A DNA stretch of 64,000 bases from Streptomyces sp. NRRL F-6676 (GCF_000725625.1 NZ_JOHS01000040.1:56611-120610); one strand, 5' to 3'; positions 1 to 9,516 are shown, counted from the stretch's first letter. Numbers and translations: made by a program. Notes: generated by a model not told the origin, from the letters alone.

Positions 1-480
1 GACGACGGCGACCCGGGACCCGCGCTTGCGCAGGAACTCGGCGTACGCGCCGAGGTCGAGGGCGAAGCCGCCGGACTCCTGGAGCGGGAACATGTCGACC
101 CGCTTGCCCGTCTCCATGGGCTGGTCGGTCCACCGTCCGAACGTCGGGACGGGCACGGCGAGGGATTCGGTGACCAGCAGATGGTCGATCCAGGTGATCA
201 GCTCGGTCGAGCCGTTGCCCATCGCGACGCAGCTCGGGGGGAGTCGGAGCAGTTCGCACAGCTCGGCGGTGATGGTGTCGGCGCTGCTGGGGTAGTAGGT
301 GATGATCTCGCGCAGCCGGCCGGCCAGTTCGTCGAACATGGCGGGGGTGGGGAAGTAGGGGTTGCACGGGATGCAGAAGTCCACCGGTCCGGGGCCGTCG
401 CCGCCCTCGCGCGTCAGCGCGGCCATCGAGGGGCTGTGCGCCGCGGTGCCGCGGAACAACGAGGTGACGTTGTCGGCCAT
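1..480 (-). CDS. PLP-dependent aminotransferase class I/II, partial (C-terminus cut by window edge)
   Basis: Only the N-terminal 160 residues are present; the gene runs off the left edge. The start is the ATG whose complement is at 478-480, giving MADNVTSLFRG. The segment holds the N-terminal fold of histidinol-phosphate aminotransferase / threonine-phosphate decarboxylase-like fold-type I enzymes: a NPYFPTP-like stretch near residue 40 and MGNGSTELI near residue 87, which lines the cofactor phosphate site in this family. The Schiff-base lysine lies in the missing part, so the substrate cannot be decided. The gene is downstream of galM on the same strand but separated from it by a strong hairpin at 534-565, so it probably has its own promoter in 481-533. 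Family is fairly sure; reaction is unknown. Confidence 0.75.
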   Translation of the reverse strand, partial: MADNVTSLFRGTAAHSPSMAALTREGGDGPGPVDFCIPCNPYFPTPAMFDELAGRLREIITYYPSSADTITAELCELLRLPPSCVAMGNGSTELITWIDHLLVTESLAVPVPTFGRWTDQPMETGKRVDMFPLQESGGFALDLGAYAEFLRKRGSRVAVV

Positions 481-533
481 GAAGCCTTCGAACCTCCGTA
501 TGGGAACGGGCCGCCGGCGGGCCCGTCACGTTT

Positions 534-565
534 GGGCGGCCCGTGCGGGGGAGCACGGGCCGCCC
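534..565 (-). terminator. Perfect 13-bp hairpin after galM
   Basis: GGGCGGCCCGTGC (534-546) and GCACGGGCCGCCC (553-565) form a perfect stem with a 6-nt loop. It lies 68 bp past the galM stop and upstream of the aminotransferase start, where a terminator for galM is expected. There is no U-tract, as is usual in Streptomyces. Confidence 0.75.
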
Positions 566-633
566 AGTCATACGGATGCGGGGGCGCCCTTGTTCAAGGC
601 CGGCGCCCCGCTGGGCTCACCGCCCCGCCCGGT

Positions 634-1848
634 TCACCGCCCCGCGCCGAACGAGTGGACCGTCGTCGTGCGGTACGTCTGCCCCGGCCGCAGCACCGTC
701 GAGGGGAAGGACGGCTGGTTGGGGGAGTCGGGGAAGTGCTGGGTCTCCAGGGCCAGCGCGTCGCCCTGCCGGTAGGTGCGCCCGGAGGTGCCCACCAGCG
801 TGCCGTCGAGGAAGTTGCCGGAGTAGAACTGCACGCCGGGCTGGTCGGTGGCGATCCGCAGGGTGCGCCCGGAGGACGGGTCGCGCAGCGTCGCCACGTG
901 CTCGGGCTCCTCGGTGAGGCCCTTGTCGAGGACCCAGTTGTGGTCGTAGCCCTTGGCGGTGACCTGCTGGGGGTGACCGGCGCGCAGATCGCGGCCGATC
1001 GCCTTGGCCCGCCGGAAGTCGAACGGCGTGCCGGAGACGCGCGCCAGCTCGCCGGTGGGGATGAGGCCCGCGTCGGTGGGGGTGTACCGGCTCGCGGCCA
1101 GGGTCAGTTCGTGGTCGTAGACGGAGCCGCTGCCCTCGCCGGCCAGGTTGTAGTACGTGTGGTTGGTGAGGTTGACGACGGTGGCCCTGTCGGTCGTGGC
1201 CGTGTAGTCGATGCGCCAGTCGCCGTGCCGGTTCAGGGTGTAGGTGACCTGGACCTTCAGCGTGCCGGGGAAGCCCTCCTCGCCGTCGGCGCTGGTGTAG
1301 TGCAGGCGCAGTCCGACGTCCGCGCCCCGGGTGAACGGCTCGACGTCCCAGACGCGCTTGTCGAAGCCCTTGGCGCCGCCGTGCAGGGTGTTCTCGCCGT
1401 CGTTGACGGAGAGCTGGTACGCGGTGCCGTCGAGGGTGAAGCGCCCCTTGGCGATGCGGTTGCCGTAGCGGCCGATGGTGGCGCCGAAGTACGGGCTGCT
1501 CGCCACGTAGTCGCCGAGGTTGTCGAAGCCGAGGGAGACGTTGGCGCGGCGGCCGTGGCGGTCGGGGATCTCCAGCGACTGGACGATGCCGCCGTAGCTG
1601 AGGACCTTCATCCTCGTCGCGCCGTTCTCCAGCGACCAGCGGTACACCTTGGTGCCGTCGGCCAGCGTGCCGAAGAGCTCCTTCACGGGCTTCCTGCCTC
1701 TCGGGGACGACGGCGCGGACGACGAGGCCCGGGACGAGACCCGGGACGAGGCCGGATCCGCCGTCGAGGCACGGGCGGTGCCGGCGGTCGCGGCGGTGAG
1801 GCCCGCGGCCGCGGCGGTCGCGAGGACGGTACGTCTGCTCATGTCCAT
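634..1848 (-). CDS. galM: Aldose 1-epimerase (mutarotase), Tat-exported
   Basis: 404 residues. The enzyme interconverts alpha and beta anomers of hexoses. The start MDMSRRTVLATAAAAG is supported by an AGGAG ribosome site 7 nt upstream. It gives a twin-arginine signal peptide (SRRTVLA, then an Ala-rich hydrophobic stretch to about residue 27), so the mature enzyme is probably extracytoplasmic. GalM hallmarks are visible: LSYGGIVQSLEIPD, GATIGRYGNRI, NHTYYNL with the catalytic-type His, and YDHNWVL. It lies directly after the sugar ABC permease gene, fitting mutarotation of the sugar before uptake. A second galM (27707-28690) lacks the signal peptide. The low-complexity Ser/Arg stretch after the signal may be a linker. 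Confidence 0.9.
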   Translation of the reverse strand: MDMSRRTVLATAAAAGLTAATAGTARASTADPASSRVSSRASSSAPSSPRGRKPVKELFGTLADGTKVYRWSLENGATRMKVLSYGGIVQSLEIPDRHGRRANVSLGFDNLGDYVASSPYFGATIGRYGNRIAKGRFTLDGTAYQLSVNDGENTLHGGAKGFDKRVWDVEPFTRGADVGLRLHYTSADGEEGFPGTLKVQVTYTLNRHGDWRIDYTATTDRATVVNLTNHTYYNLAGEGSGSVYDHELTLAASRYTPTDAGLIPTGELARVSGTPFDFRRAKAIGRDLRAGHPQQVTAKGYDHNWVLDKGLTEEPEHVATLRDPSSGRTLRIATDQPGVQFYSGNFLDGTLVGTSGRTYRQGDALALETQHFPDSPNQPSFPSTVLRPGQTYRTTTVHSFGAGR

Positions 1849-1870
1849 GTGCGGCTCCTGCCAAAGGAAG

Positions 1871-1897
1871 CGGGCCCCGCCGTGGTGGCGGGGCCCG
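1871..1897 (-). terminator. Perfect 11-bp hairpin between mmsB and galM
   Basis: CGGGCCCCGCC (1871-1881) pairs perfectly with GGCGGGGCCCG (1887-1897) around a 5-nt loop. It starts about 10 nt past the mmsB stop, and the galM ribosome site follows about 12 nt later. It may end the transporter transcript or lower galM expression within one operon. Confidence 0.65.
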
Positions 1898-1906
1898 AGC
1901 GGAGAC

Positions 1907-3151
1907 TTAAGAACCGGACTTGCGCTTGTTCCACACGTCGAAGCCGACCGCCGCCAGCAGTACCAGGCCCTTGATGACCTGCTGCCAGTCGGTGCCGATG
2001 CCGACGAGGTTCATACCGTTGTTCAGCACGCCCAGGACCAGGCCACCGATGATCGCGCCGAGGACCGTGCCGACGCCGCCGCTCATCGACGCGCCGCCGA
2101 TGAACGAGGCCGCGATGGCCTCCAGCTCGAAGTTGAGGCCGGCCTTGGGCGAGGCCGCGCTGAAGCGGGCGGCGAAGACCAGCCCCGCCAGGGCCGCGAG
2201 CATGCCCATGTTCAGGAAGACCAGGAAGACGACCTTCTTGTCCTTCACACCCGACAGCTTGGCCGCGGGCAGGTTGCCGCCGATCGCGTAGATGTGCCGG
2301 CCGATGATCGCGTTGCGCATCAGATAGCCGAAGCCGACCACCAGCACACCGAGGATGATCAGCACCACCGGGGCGCCCTTGTAGCTGGCGAGCAGCAGCG
2401 TGACGACGAGGACGGCGGCGACCAGCGCGACCAGCTTCGTCAGGAACATCTTGGTGGGCAGGACGTCGAGCGCGAACTCCTGCTGCCGCTTGCGGTCGCG
2501 GACCTCCTGGTAGACGACGAAGGCGATGATCGCGAGGCCGAGGAGGACCGTCAGGTTGTGGTAGTTGGTGTTCGGCCCGACCTCCGGCAGGAAGCCGTTG
2601 GCGGTCTTCTGGAGCCCCTCGGGGAAGGGGCCGAGGGTCTGCCCCTTGAGGACGATCTCGGTCCCACCGCGGAAGATCAGCATCCCGGCGAGGGTGACGA
2701 TGAACGACGGTATGCCGAGATAGGCGATGAAGAATCCCTGGAACGAGCCCGCGGCGGCGCCCAGGAGCAGGCACAGCACCACGGCCAGCGGCCAGGGCAC
2801 GTCGTGTCTGACCATGAGCACGGCCGCCGCCGCGCCCACGAACGCCGTCAGTGAGCCGACCGACAGATCGATGTGACCGGCGATGATCACCAGCATCATG
2901 CCGATCGCGAGGATCAGGATGTAGCTGTTCTGGAGCACCAGGTTGGAGATGTTGCGCGGCAGCAGCAGGTCGCCGCCGGTCCACGCCTCGAAGAGAATGA
3001 CGATCAGGCCGAGCGCGATCAGCATGCCGTACTGGCGCATGTTGCGCCGCATGCCGTCCACGAGCAGCTTCAGCAGGCCGTCGCCCGCGCCCGAGCCGCC
3101 CTTGCCCGGCGGCGCGGCCGCCGGGGTCTTCGCGGTGACATCCGTGCTCAT
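1907..3151 (-). CDS. mmsB: Sugar ABC transporter permease, MmsB/XylH type
   Basis: 414 residues, a polytopic membrane permease of the CUT2 class (XylH/RbsC/GguB family). The N-terminus is a short cytoplasmic Pro/Ala/Gly-rich stretch, then about ten hydrophobic segments. The loop [17 protein letters not shown] in the middle and [19 protein letters not shown] near the end are typical of the multiple-monosaccharide permeases. The start codon overlaps the stop of mmsA by ATGA (3148-3151), showing translational coupling. With the lipoprotein ChvE and the ATPase MmsA it forms one importer. Related systems carry xylose, galactose, arabinose or fucose; the substrate here is not determined by sequence. 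Confidence 0.9.
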   Translation of the reverse strand: MSTDVTAKTPAAAPPGKGGSGAGDGLLKLLVDGMRRNMRQYGMLIALGLIVILFEAWTGGDLLLPRNISNLVLQNSYILILAIGMMLVIIAGHIDLSVGSLTAFVGAAAAVLMVRHDVPWPLAVVLCLLLGAAAGSFQGFFIAYLGIPSFIVTLAGMLIFRGGTEIVLKGQTLGPFPEGLQKTANGFLPEVGPNTNYHNLTVLLGLAIIAFVVYQEVRDRKRQQEFALDVLPTKMFLTKLVALVAAVLVVTLLLASYKGAPVVLIILGVLVVGFGYLMRNAIIGRHIYAIGGNLPAAKLSGVKDKKVVFLVFLNMGMLAALAGLVFAARFSAASPKAGLNFELEAIAASFIGGASMSGGVGTVLGAIIGGLVLGVLNNGMNLVGIGTDWQQVIKGLVLLAAVGFDVWNKRKSGS

Positions 3152-4707
3152 CGGGTTACCTCTTTGTCCTTCTCGTCCTTCGTCATCCGGCGCATCAGCA
3201 CTTCCTGGGTGGCCTCGGCCCGCGGGACCTCACCGGTCAGCCGGCCGGCGGCCATGGTGTAGATGCGGTCGCACATGCCGAGCAGCTCGGGCAGCTCGGA
3301 GGAGATGAAGACGACCGCCTTGCCCTGGGCCGCCAACTGGTCGATGACCGTGTAGATCTCGTACTTCGCGCCGACGTCGATGCCACGCGTCGGCTCGTCC
3401 AGGATCAGCACGTCCGGGCCCGCGAAGATCCACTTGCTGAGGACGACCTTCTGCTGGTTGCCGCCCGACAGCTTGCCCACCGGCTCGAAGACGGTCGGCG
3501 CCTTGATGTTCATCGACGTGCGGAAGCCCTCGGAGACCTGGCGCTCCCCGTGCTCGTCCACCAGACCCCGCTTGGAGACCTTCCCGAGGGCGCTGAGCGA
3601 GATGTTGCGGTTGATGGTGTCGATGAGGTTGAGGCCGTAGTGCTTGCGGTCCTCGGTGACATAGGCGATGCCGTGCGCGACCGCCTCGGGGACGGTCCTG
3701 GTACGGATCTCCTTGCCGTCCTTGAACACCTTGCCCGCCGCGTACCGGCCGTAGCTGCGGCCGAACACGTTCATCGCCAGCTCGGTGCGGCCGGCGCCCA
3801 TCAGCCCCGCGATGCCGACGATCTCCCCGCGGCGCACATGGATCGACACGTCGTCGACCACCTTGCGCTGCTGGTCGATCGGGTGGTGCACGGTCCAGCC
3901 GCGGATCTCGAAGGCGGGTGCGGCCCCCTCCTCCGGCTGGTGCGGGGTGCGCTCGGGGAAGCGGTGGTCGAGGTCGCGGCCGACCATGCCGCTGATGATC
4001 CGGTCCTCGGTGGTCTCCGCGGCCTTCACGTCGAGGGTCTCGATGGAGCGCCCGTCGCGCAGGATGGTCACCGAGTCGGCGACCTTGCGGATCTCGTTGA
4101 GCTTGTGGGAGATGATGATCGAGGTGATGCCCTGCTTCTTCAACTCCAGGATCAGCTCCAGGAGTTTGCCGCTGTCCTCGTCGTTCAGCGCCGCCGTCGG
4201 CTCGTCCAGGATGAGCAGCTTCACCTTCTTGGAGAGCGCCTTGGCGATCTCCACGAGCTGCTGCTTGCCCACGCCGATGTCGGCGACCCGGGTGTTCGGG
4301 TGGTCCGACAGGCCGACGCGGCGCAGCAGTTCGGTGCCGTGCTTGAGGGTCTCGCCCCAGCTGATGAACCCGCGGGTGGCGTGCTCGTTGCCGAGGAAGA
4401 TGTTCTCCGCGAGGGAGAGGTAGGGCACCAGCGCCAGCTCCTGGTGGATGATCACGATGCCGCGCTGCTCGCTCGCCCGGATGTCCTTGAAGTGGCAGAC
4501 CTCTCCCTCGAAGAGGATCTCGCCCTCGTAGCTTCCGTGCGGGTGGACGCCGGAGAGCACCTTCATGAGGGTGGACTTTCCGGCGCCGTTCTCCCCGCAG
4601 ATGGCGTGGACCTCACCCGGACGCACCGTCAGGGTGACGTCGGAGAGCGCCTTCACACCGGGAAAGGTCTTGACGATCGAGCGCATTTCCAGGACGGGTC
4701 CCGCCAT
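3148..4707 (-). CDS. mmsA: Sugar ABC transporter ATP-binding protein, MmsA/XylG type
   Basis: 519 residues with two ATPase domains, as in all CUT2 sugar importers. Domain 1 has Walker [10 protein letters not shown] near residue 38 and [11 protein letters not shown]. Domain 2 has the degenerate P-loop GLMGAGRTE, signature LSGGNQQKV and [13 protein letters not shown] near residue 420. The start chosen is ATG at 4707 ([10 protein letters not shown]), preceded by GAAAGG at 8 nt; a TTG 15 nt upstream is the alternative. It is the middle gene of chvE-mmsA-mmsB, and its stop overlaps the next start by four bases. It powers import of a monosaccharide. Confidence 0.92.
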   Translation of the reverse strand: MAGPVLEMRSIVKTFPGVKALSDVTLTVRPGEVHAICGENGAGKSTLMKVLSGVHPHGSYEGEILFEGEVCHFKDIRASEQRGIVIIHQELALVPYLSLAENIFLGNEHATRGFISWGETLKHGTELLRRVGLSDHPNTRVADIGVGKQQLVEIAKALSKKVKLLILDEPTAALNDEDSGKLLELILELKKQGITSIIISHKLNEIRKVADSVTILRDGRSIETLDVKAAETTEDRIISGMVGRDLDHRFPERTPHQPEEGAAPAFEIRGWTVHHPIDQQRKVVDDVSIHVRRGEIVGIAGLMGAGRTELAMNVFGRSYGRYAAGKVFKDGKEIRTRTVPEAVAHGIAYVTEDRKHYGLNLIDTINRNISLSALGKVSKRGLVDEHGERQVSEGFRTSMNIKAPTVFEPVGKLSGGNQQKVVLSKWIFAGPDVLILDEPTRGIDVGAKYEIYTVIDQLAAQGKAVVFISSELPELLGMCDRIYTMAAGRLTGEVPRAEATQEVLMRRMTKDEKDKEVTR

Positions 4708-4751
4708 GGTCGTGCCTTTCAATCCGTAGGGATCCCTTGAGGACGGGCGGG

Positions 4752-5864
4752 TTACTTCAGTTCGTCCGCGGTGTAGTAGCCGCCGCCGACCAGGACCTTC
4801 TCGTAGTTGCTCTTGTTGACGCTCACCGGCTGGAGCAGGTAGGCGGGCACGACCTTGACGCCGTTGTTGTACGACTTGGTGTCGTTGACCTCGGGCTTCT
4901 TGCCGTGCAGCGAGTCGTCCACCATGTTCGCGGTGACCTTGGCGAGCTTGCGCGAGTCCTTGTAGATGGACATGGACTGCTCGCCGGCGATGATCGACTT
5001 CACCGAGGCGATCTCGGCGTCCTGCCCGGTGACGACCGGCAGCGGCTTGTCCTTGGAGCCGTAGTTGTCCGACTTCAGCGAGGACAGGATGCCGATGGAG
5101 ATGCCGTCGTACGGGGAGAGCACCGCGTCGACCTTACGGTGCTTGTACGAGGAGGTCAGGATGTCGTCCATGCGCTTCTGCGCGGTGCCGCCGTCCCAGC
5201 GCAGGGTGGTGACCTGGTTCAGCGCGGTCTGCTTGGACTGGACCACCAGCTGCTTCTTGTCGATGTACGGCTGGAGCACGCTCATCGCGCCGTTGAAGAA
5301 GTACCGGGTGTTGTTGTCGTCGTTGGAGCCGGCGAACAGCTCGATGTTGAACGGGCCCTTCTTCGAACCGTCCTTCAGGCCCAGCTTCTCCAGGATGTAG
5401 TCGCCCTGGAGCCGGCCGACCTTCTCGTTGTCGAAGGAGGCGTAGTAGTCGACGTTCTTGGTGCCGAGGATGAGCCGGTCGTAGGAGATGACCGGGATGT
5501 TCGCGTCGGCGGCCTGCTGGAGCACGTTGTTCAGCGACTTGTTGTCGATCGCCGCGATGACCAGGGCCTTGACGCCCTGCGTGATGAGGTTCTCGATCTG
5601 CGAGACCTGCTGGTCCGGGTCGTCCTCGCCGTAGACCAGCTTGGTCTTGTAGCCCTTGGCCTCCATCTCCTTGACGACGTACTTGCCGTCGTAGATCCAG
5701 CGCTCGGAGGACTTGGTCGGCATGGCGATGCCGACGGTCCCGCCCTTGCTGTCGGCCTTGTCCTCCTTGCTGCCGCCCTCACTGTTCTGGCCGCACGCGG
5801 TCAGGGTCAGGGCGAGGGTGGCGACCGAGGCGATCGCGGCTACTGCGGCTCTGCGAGTGGTCAT
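4752..5864 (-). CDS. chvE: Sugar-binding lipoprotein, ChvE family
   Basis: 370 residues. The start [14 protein letters not shown] was chosen because AAGGA lies about 8 nt upstream; an ATG 9 bases earlier sits directly on that site. The signal peptide ends in the lipobox LTAC at about residue 20, so the mature protein is lipid-anchored outside the membrane. The periplasmic-binding fold follows ([20 protein letters not shown], then [22 protein letters not shown]), which is characteristic of ChvE/multiple-sugar-binding proteins. It is 44 bp upstream of mmsA and is the first gene of the importer operon. Substrate specificity (xylose, galactose, arabinose, glucose class) cannot be read off. Confidence 0.9.
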   Translation of the reverse strand: MTTRRAAVAAIASVATLALTLTACGQNSEGGSKEDKADSKGGTVGIAMPTKSSERWIYDGKYVVKEMEAKGYKTKLVYGEDDPDQQVSQIENLITQGVKALVIAAIDNKSLNNVLQQAADANIPVISYDRLILGTKNVDYYASFDNEKVGRLQGDYILEKLGLKDGSKKGPFNIELFAGSNDDNNTRYFFNGAMSVLQPYIDKKQLVVQSKQTALNQVTTLRWDGGTAQKRMDDILTSSYKHRKVDAVLSPYDGISIGILSSLKSDNYGSKDKPLPVVTGQDAEIASVKSIIAGEQSMSIYKDSRKLAKVTANMVDDSLHGKKPEVNDTKSYNNGVKVVPAYLLQPVSVNKSNYEKVLVGGGYYTADELK

Positions 5865-6013
5865 GTTGAACATCCTTGGCGTCAGGCTCAGTTGGGCGTG
5901 GACCGGTCCTCCGGTGCGCGGCGCGTGGAGGGCGGTGCGAGGAAGGATCGAAGGCGAGTGTGTGGGATTCTGCGCGACTGTGTCGTCTTGTGTGAAGAGA
6001 TTTTTCGGGAACG

Positions 6014-6982
6014 TTATGCGCCGGTGTCGAACCGTCGCAGCGAACCCGGCATCCGGGACCCCAGCGGGGCCATGTCCGTGTCCGCGCCGTGGCGCGCGAG
6101 CAGGTCCAGGGCGAGCCGTCCGCGGCGCACCCGCTCCTTGGCCGTGGCCAGCGTGACCTCCCGCAACTGGTGTCCGTAGGGGTAGATCCCGGGCGCCTTG
6201 GACAGCCCGAACTTCAGATAGATCGGGGCGCCCCGGCGGATCAGCTCGGCCACCTCGTACATCCGCACATAGCCGCCCAGATCGTCCGGTGCCTCGATGT
6301 ACATGTCCATCGGGGCACCCGAGAGGCGGCGGATCTCGGTCAGATGGTCCAGGGTCAGATCGCTGGGCACGTTGACCGAGTCCGCGCCGAGCCGTTCGTA
6401 CACCGCGAACGAGGCCGGGTTGACGGGGCCGATCAGCGCCGAGACCTTCAGCGTGGTGTCGGCCGGGATGATGCCCTGCGCGCGCGCCCGGTGCAGCGTC
6501 CACAGCACGCCCTCGTCGGCCACCAGCAGGCACTTCACGCCGAGTTCGGTGGCGCGGACCGCGTCCTCCAGACAGCCGGCCACCGCGTCGTGGCCCCGGG
6601 CGCGCAGCCCGCCGCCGTGCGAGTCGGTGCGCACCGAGCCGCCGATGTCCCAGGTGCCGCGCGGCCCGGTGAACAGGCACAGCTCGATGTCGCGCGCGGC
6701 GGTCGCCTCGACCATCTCGGTGATCTCGGCGTCGGTCAGCATCCACACACCGCTGCCCTGGCTGATCCGGTGGATCGGCACGTCGAGCCGGGAGGCCTCC
6801 TTCAGGACCACGGCGAGCGCCTCCGGGCCCTCGCAGGAGGGCACCTCGGTGCGCCAGCGGCCGCCGCCGGGGAAGGCGTGCGGGGAGGCGTCGGCGGGGG
6901 AGAGGGCGGGCGCGTCCAGGCCGAGCGCGGCGAGCGCCTGCTCACCGGGTCGTCGGGCCGCCGTAGGGGAAGCGTCGGTCAC
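6014..6982 (-). CDS. U32 peptidase-like TIM-barrel protein
   Basis: 322 residues from a GTG start ([15 protein letters not shown]), chosen because AAGGA lies about 7 nt upstream. The central and C-terminal parts resemble the collagenase-like U32 family: [35 protein letters not shown] and [20 protein letters not shown]. The classical Cys-containing U32 signature was not found, so peptidase activity is doubtful. Some U32 relatives act in RNA or cofactor modification rather than proteolysis. The gene lies between the dehydrogenase and the sugar transporter, all on one strand, so a role in the same catabolic pathway is possible. Three 9-bp repeats and a putative operator sit just upstream. Confidence 0.6.
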   Translation of the reverse strand: MTDASPTAARRPGEQALAALGLDAPALSPADASPHAFPGGGRWRTEVPSCEGPEALAVVLKEASRLDVPIHRISQGSGVWMLTDAEITEMVEATAARDIELCLFTGPRGTWDIGGSVRTDSHGGGLRARGHDAVAGCLEDAVRATELGVKCLLVADEGVLWTLHRARAQGIIPADTTLKVSALIGPVNPASFAVYERLGADSVNVPSDLTLDHLTEIRRLSGAPMDMYIEAPDDLGGYVRMYEVAELIRRGAPIYLKFGLSKAPGIYPYGHQLREVTLATAKERVRRGRLALDLLARHGADTDMAPLGSRMPGSLRRFDTGA

Positions 6983-6992
6983 GAGGTGTCCT

Positions 6993-7019
6993 TCATGTGC
7001 GTCATGTGCGTCATGTGCG
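6993..7019. repeat. Three 9-bp tandem repeats upstream of the U32-like gene
   Basis: TCATGTGCG is repeated three times without mismatch. The array ends about 10 nt from the GTG start, just upstream of the ribosome site, so copy-number change could affect translation. Confidence 0.85.
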
Positions 7020-7058
7020 TGCGTCTGGAGCCGTGGGGCCGGGGCCGGTACTGCCGTT

Positions 7059-7082
7059 GTTCGGTATGTCGGACGTAGTTCG
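7059..7082. promoter_or_regulatory. Putative operator, copy 1 (GTTCG-TAT-TCG-GTTCG pattern)
   Basis: The pattern GTTCG-N-TAT-N-TCG-N6-GTTCG occurs here, about 77 bp upstream of the U32-like start. It recurs with identical spacing at 9489-9512. The matched fixed positions suggest a shared transcription factor; the factor is unknown. Confidence 0.5.
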
Positions 7083-7205
7083 CGGAGGGCGGTAGGGGTG
7101 GGCGGTGGAGATGGCGGTGGTGGCCATGGGGCGCGGGGTGGTGGGTCGTGCGCCGGTACGGGGCCGTCAGGTGCTCCGTACCGGCGCACGGTTCGGGTCG
7201 CGGCC

Positions 7206-8291
7206 CTACGGCCGCAACAGCACCTTGCCCACCTTCGGGTCCCCGGACCCCACCAATTCGATGGCGCGGGCGAATTCGTCGAGCGGCAGCTCGTGCGAGA
7301 CCAGCGGCAGCGGGTCGAGCAGCCCCGCCCCGAAGACCCGCACCGTGTGCGCCCACGCCTCCGGCGGCGCCCCGAACACGGTGTGCACCTCCAGTTGGCG
7401 TACGACGAGATCGGTCGGGTCCAGCCCGTCGGCACCCGGCGCCGGGATGCCGGTGAGCACCAGCCGCCCGCCGCGCCGCAGCAGTCCGGCGGCGGTGCGC
7501 GCGGCGTCGGCGGACCCGGCGGTCTCGACGACCACGTCGAAGTCGTCCGGGAGCGCCTCGTCCTTCGTACGGAAGTCGGTGGCGCCGAACTCCCGGGAGA
7601 GCGACTCGCGGTCGCGGCGGGTGCCCACCACGAGCAGCTCCCCGGGCGAGCTCGCCCGCAGGAACTGCACCGCGAACATGCCGAGCGTGCCGGTGCCGAC
7701 CACCGCGACCCGCTCGCCCGGCCGTGCCTGCGCCTTGAGCGCGGCGGCGGCGACACAGGCGGCGGGTTCGAGCAACGCGGCGGCCGTCAGCCCGGCGTCG
7801 TCCGGCAGGACGTGCAGCAGCCGGGCCGGCAGGGTCAGGGTGGCGGCCATCGCGCCGGGCTGCGTGAACCCGGTCTCCTCGTAGCCGGCGGTGCACAGCG
7901 TGGTCTCGCCCGCGTGACAGCGGTCGCACACCTGGCAGTTGCGGAACCCCTCGCCGACGACCTTGCGGCCCACGAGGGACTCCGGCACCCCGGCGCCGAC
8001 CGCCGCGACGGTGCCGGACCACTCGTGGCCCGGGGTGAGCGGATACCGCACGTACCCCTCGGGCCGGTTGCCCTGGTACACCTCGCGGTCGCTGCCGCAG
8101 ATCCCGACGGCGTGGACGGCGACCAGGGCCTCGCCGGGCCCGGGGTCCCGCGGGGTGTGCGGGACGAGGCGGTGGGCGCCGGGGGCTTCCACGAGGACGG
8201 CGGTACGGCTGCCGCCAGAGTGGTGGCCGGTGGTTCCGGCGGCTTCGGCGGCCCCGGCCCCGGGGCCCGGGCCGGTGGCTTCGGTGCTCAT
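7206..8291 (-). CDS. Zn-dependent alcohol (polyol/sugar) dehydrogenase
   Basis: 361 residues of the medium-chain dehydrogenase family. Zinc-site features are visible: GICGSDREVY and GHEWSG for the catalytic zinc, and the CQVCDRCHAGETTLC cluster for the structural zinc. The cofactor loop GTGTLGMFAVQ is in the Rossmann half. The start MSTEATGPG overlaps the stop of the upstream enolase-family gene by ATGA (8288-8291), so the two are translationally coupled. It likely oxidises a sugar, polyol or sugar-acid intermediate with NAD(P). The first about 30 residues are Gly/Ala/Pro-rich and not part of the fold. Confidence 0.85.
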   Translation of the reverse strand: MSTEATGPGPGAGAAEAAGTTGHHSGGSRTAVLVEAPGAHRLVPHTPRDPGPGEALVAVHAVGICGSDREVYQGNRPEGYVRYPLTPGHEWSGTVAAVGAGVPESLVGRKVVGEGFRNCQVCDRCHAGETTLCTAGYEETGFTQPGAMAATLTLPARLLHVLPDDAGLTAAALLEPAACVAAAALKAQARPGERVAVVGTGTLGMFAVQFLRASSPGELLVVGTRRDRESLSREFGATDFRTKDEALPDDFDVVVETAGSADAARTAAGLLRRGGRLVLTGIPAPGADGLDPTDLVVRQLEVHTVFGAPPEAWAHTVRVFGAGLLDPLPLVSHELPLDEFARAIELVGSGDPKVGKVLLRP

Positions 8292-9451
8292 TGGTTCGCC
8301 TTGGGGGCGCGCTTCTCCCAGCCCTCGGCCCACAGGTCGAACCGGGCCTGCTGCTGCGGGAATTCGGCCGCCGCGTCGACGTCCAGCTCGACGCCGAGCC
8401 CGGGCGCGTCGGAGACGTGGAAGCAGCCGTCCTCCGGGTCCACCTGCGGGGCGCCCTTGACCACCTTCTTGATCTCCGCGTCGGCGAAGTCGTTGAAGTG
8501 CTCCAGGATCTTGAAGTTCGGGGAGGTGAAGCCCACTTGGAGGGAGGCGGCGGTGAGCACGGAGCCGCCGACGTTGTGCGGGGCGACGAGCATGTAGTGC
8601 GTCTCGGCGGTGGCGGCGAGCTTGCGGGTCTCCCAGATGCCGCCGATGTGGCCGACGTCGGGCTGGAGGATGTCGACGGCCTGGCTGTCGAACAGCTCGC
8701 GGAACTCGATCCGGTCGTGGATGCGCTCACCGGTGGCGAGGGGGATGTCGACCTTGGCGGCGACCTTCTCCAGCGCCTTGAGGTTCTCCGGCGGCACCGG
8801 CTCCTCCAGCCAGGCCGGCTTGAACGGTGCCATCTCCTTGGCGAGGCGGACGGCGGTGGCGGGGGAGAACCGCCCGTGCATCTCCAGCATCAGCTCGGCG
8901 TCGGGCCCGATGGCGTCGCGCACGGCCTCGATGAGCGAGACGGCGTAGTTGGTCTGCTCCTGGTCCAGCTCGAAGTGCCCGGTACCGAACGGGTCGATCT
9001 TCAGCGCGCGGTAACCGCGCTCCATGACCCCCTGCGCGGCCTTGTGGTACGCCTCCGGGGTGCGCTCGGTGGTGTACCAGCCGTTGGCGTACGCCTTGAC
9101 CTTGTCGGTCACCTTTCCGCCGAGCAGCTGCCAGACGGGGACGCCGAGGGCCTTGCCCTTGATGTCCCAGCACGCCATCTCGACGACCGCGATGCCGGAC
9201 ATCACGATCTCGCCCGCGCGGCCGTAGTCGCCGTACTTCATGCGGCGCACGAGGTCCTCGACAGCGAACGGGTCGGAACCGAGAATGTGGTTGGCCTCGG
9301 CCTCCTTGAGGTAGCCGAGGAGGGCGTCGGTGTGCCCCAGCATCCGGGTCTCGCCGACTCCGGTGATCCCTTCGTCGGTGTGCACCTGGACGTAGGTCAG
9401 GTTGCGCCACGGCGTCCCGACCACGTGTGTGCTGATTCCGGTGATGCGCAC
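8288..9451 (-). CDS. Enolase-superfamily sugar-acid dehydratase (mandelate racemase / galactonate dehydratase-like)
   Basis: 387 residues from a GTG start (VRITGISTHVVG), chosen because GAGAGG lies 7 nt upstream; two possible upstream starts lack such a site. It has an N-terminal capping domain, then a modified TIM barrel. Likely metal and catalytic elements are LKIDPFG (Lys-x-Asp), MLEMHGRF, WLEEPVPPE, TGERI and APHNVGG. These match acid-sugar dehydratases such as galactonate dehydratase more than mandelate racemase, but substrate cannot be assigned. It is the first gene of a coupled pair with the Zn-dehydrogenase. A putative operator lies about 40-60 bp upstream of the start. Confidence 0.82.
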   Translation of the reverse strand: MRITGISTHVVGTPWRNLTYVQVHTDEGITGVGETRMLGHTDALLGYLKEAEANHILGSDPFAVEDLVRRMKYGDYGRAGEIVMSGIAVVEMACWDIKGKALGVPVWQLLGGKVTDKVKAYANGWYTTERTPEAYHKAAQGVMERGYRALKIDPFGTGHFELDQEQTNYAVSLIEAVRDAIGPDAELMLEMHGRFSPATAVRLAKEMAPFKPAWLEEPVPPENLKALEKVAAKVDIPLATGERIHDRIEFRELFDSQAVDILQPDVGHIGGIWETRKLAATAETHYMLVAPHNVGGSVLTAASLQVGFTSPNFKILEHFNDFADAEIKKVVKGAPQVDPEDGCFHVSDAPGLGVELDVDAAAEFPQQQARFDLWAEGWEKRAPKANQ

Positions 9452-9488
9452 GGTGTCGCCTCTCGCTCTGGTTGCCGCTTCGTGCTCT

Positions 9489-9516
9489 GTTCGATATTTC
9501 GTCACTCGTTCGAAAT
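9489..9516. promoter_or_regulatory. Putative operator, copy 2, upstream of the dehydratase operon
   Basis: The GTTCG-N-TAT-N-TCG-N6-GTTCG pattern (9489-9512) is the same as at 7059-7082. Overlapping it is an inverted repeat ATTTCG (9496-9501) / CGAAAT (9511-9516). Its AT-rich character contrasts with the surroundings and its position fits a promoter-proximal repressor site. Confidence 0.55.

Noticed and set aside
181..1974. 597-aa plus-strand open frame over galM
   Set aside because: It is an antisense by-product of the high-GC galM gene. The minus-strand protein has a signal peptide and full GalM motifs; the plus-strand product has low-complexity Arg/Gly/Val composition.
6014..7756. 580-aa fusion of the U32-like protein with upstream sequence
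   Set aside because: The extension is the dehydrogenase gene read out of frame. GTG at 6982 has a good ribosome site.
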